DNA from: JBGSMF01 sp964651475
Lineage (GTDB): Bacteria > Chloroflexota > Anaerolineae > Fen-1058
Direction: 5' to 3'
Assembly: GCA_964651475.1 (NCBI GenBank)
Contig: CAZYXV010000030.1
Coordinates: forward strand, 1 to 41,685
DNA length: 41,685 nt
A program made the translations under genes and the position numbers. Under the pieces are notes generated by a model. That model was given only the letters and a program-made list of their open reading frames with translations, searched no databases and was not told where the DNA came from. This document shows positions 41,667-41,685 of this stretch, piece by piece. Position 1 is the stretch's first letter, and every line of letters begins with the position of its first letter.

Positions 41667-41685
41667 TGTCATTGCGAGGGTGCGA
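41667..41685. repeat. Start of a possible dispersed GTCATTGCGAG-type repeat, cut by the window end
   Basis: The last bases, TGTCATTGCGAGGGTGCGA, resemble the opening of palindromic repeats of the type GTCATTGCGAGxxxCGAAGCAAT that occur between genes in many bacteria. The second half is outside the window, so this is a weak call. Confidence 0.3.

Overview
The window looks like chromosomal DNA of a GC-rich filamentous-type Chloroflexota bacterium, most likely of the Anaerolineae lineage. This rests on recognition, not on a phylogenetic marker. The signs are large mosaic secreted proteins ending in the hydrophobic tag [IV]YLP[LA][VI]L[KR], multi-PAS and ComP-like sensor kinases, a processive-type glycolipid glycosyltransferase, and short heptanucleotide repeat arrays between genes. 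No rRNA, tRNA, CRISPR array or complete insertion sequence was seen.

Left part (1-6627): a broken acyl-CoA synthetase start at the very edge; an orphan FAD subunit of the molybdenum hydroxylase family; a two-gene unit for a DEAD-box RNA helicase and the GTPase TypA/BipA, with its own promoter and a terminator-like hairpin in the leader; a lipoprotein alpha/beta-hydrolase with its own promoter; and a polyamine-type GNAT acetyltransferase. Middle-left (6597-10124): a large membrane-bound PAS/GAF histidine kinase on the minus strand. Then (10357-15416) comes a compact export operon: TetR regulator, ABC-2 permease, HlyD adaptor and two ABC ATPases. It is driven by a perfect consensus promoter sitting on a 24-bp perfect palindrome and closed by a strong terminator. 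It resembles the Escherichia coli cecR-ybhGFSR system, with the double ATPase split in two.

The centre (15428-33549, all minus strand) is a run of ten tightly spaced genes, nine encoding exported proteins and one encoding a lone receiver domain. In transcription order they are: a gingipain-like C25 protease, a tail-fibre-like protein, a streptopain-like C10 protease, a second tail-fibre-like protein, a tiny YLP-tagged protein, the lone receiver, an SGNH-like protein with a carbohydrate-binding domain and C-terminal anchor, a third tail-fibre/YadA-like protein, a second tiny YLP-tagged protein, and a 1778-residue lipoprotein with SGNH-like, esterase-like and glycosidase-like modules. Directly upstream and in the same direction lie a NarL-type response regulator and a ComP-like sensor kinase. 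The promoter region between the kinase and the first protease is full of palindromes and direct repeats. I infer one regulated cell-surface/extracellular attack or adhesion locus; this is the best candidate for an undescribed system here.

Right part (36831-41588): a cytoplasmic GH13 alpha-amylase-type enzyme, the manganese exporter MntP, a fusion of a glycolipid glycosyltransferase with an HD phosphohydrolase, and a convergent, overlapping methyltransferase gene. Two genes (the response regulator and the methyltransferase) have promoter elements so close to the start codon that their mRNAs should be leaderless. Heptad repeat arrays sit at many gene junctions and once inside a gene, exactly at a module boundary of the giant lipoprotein.
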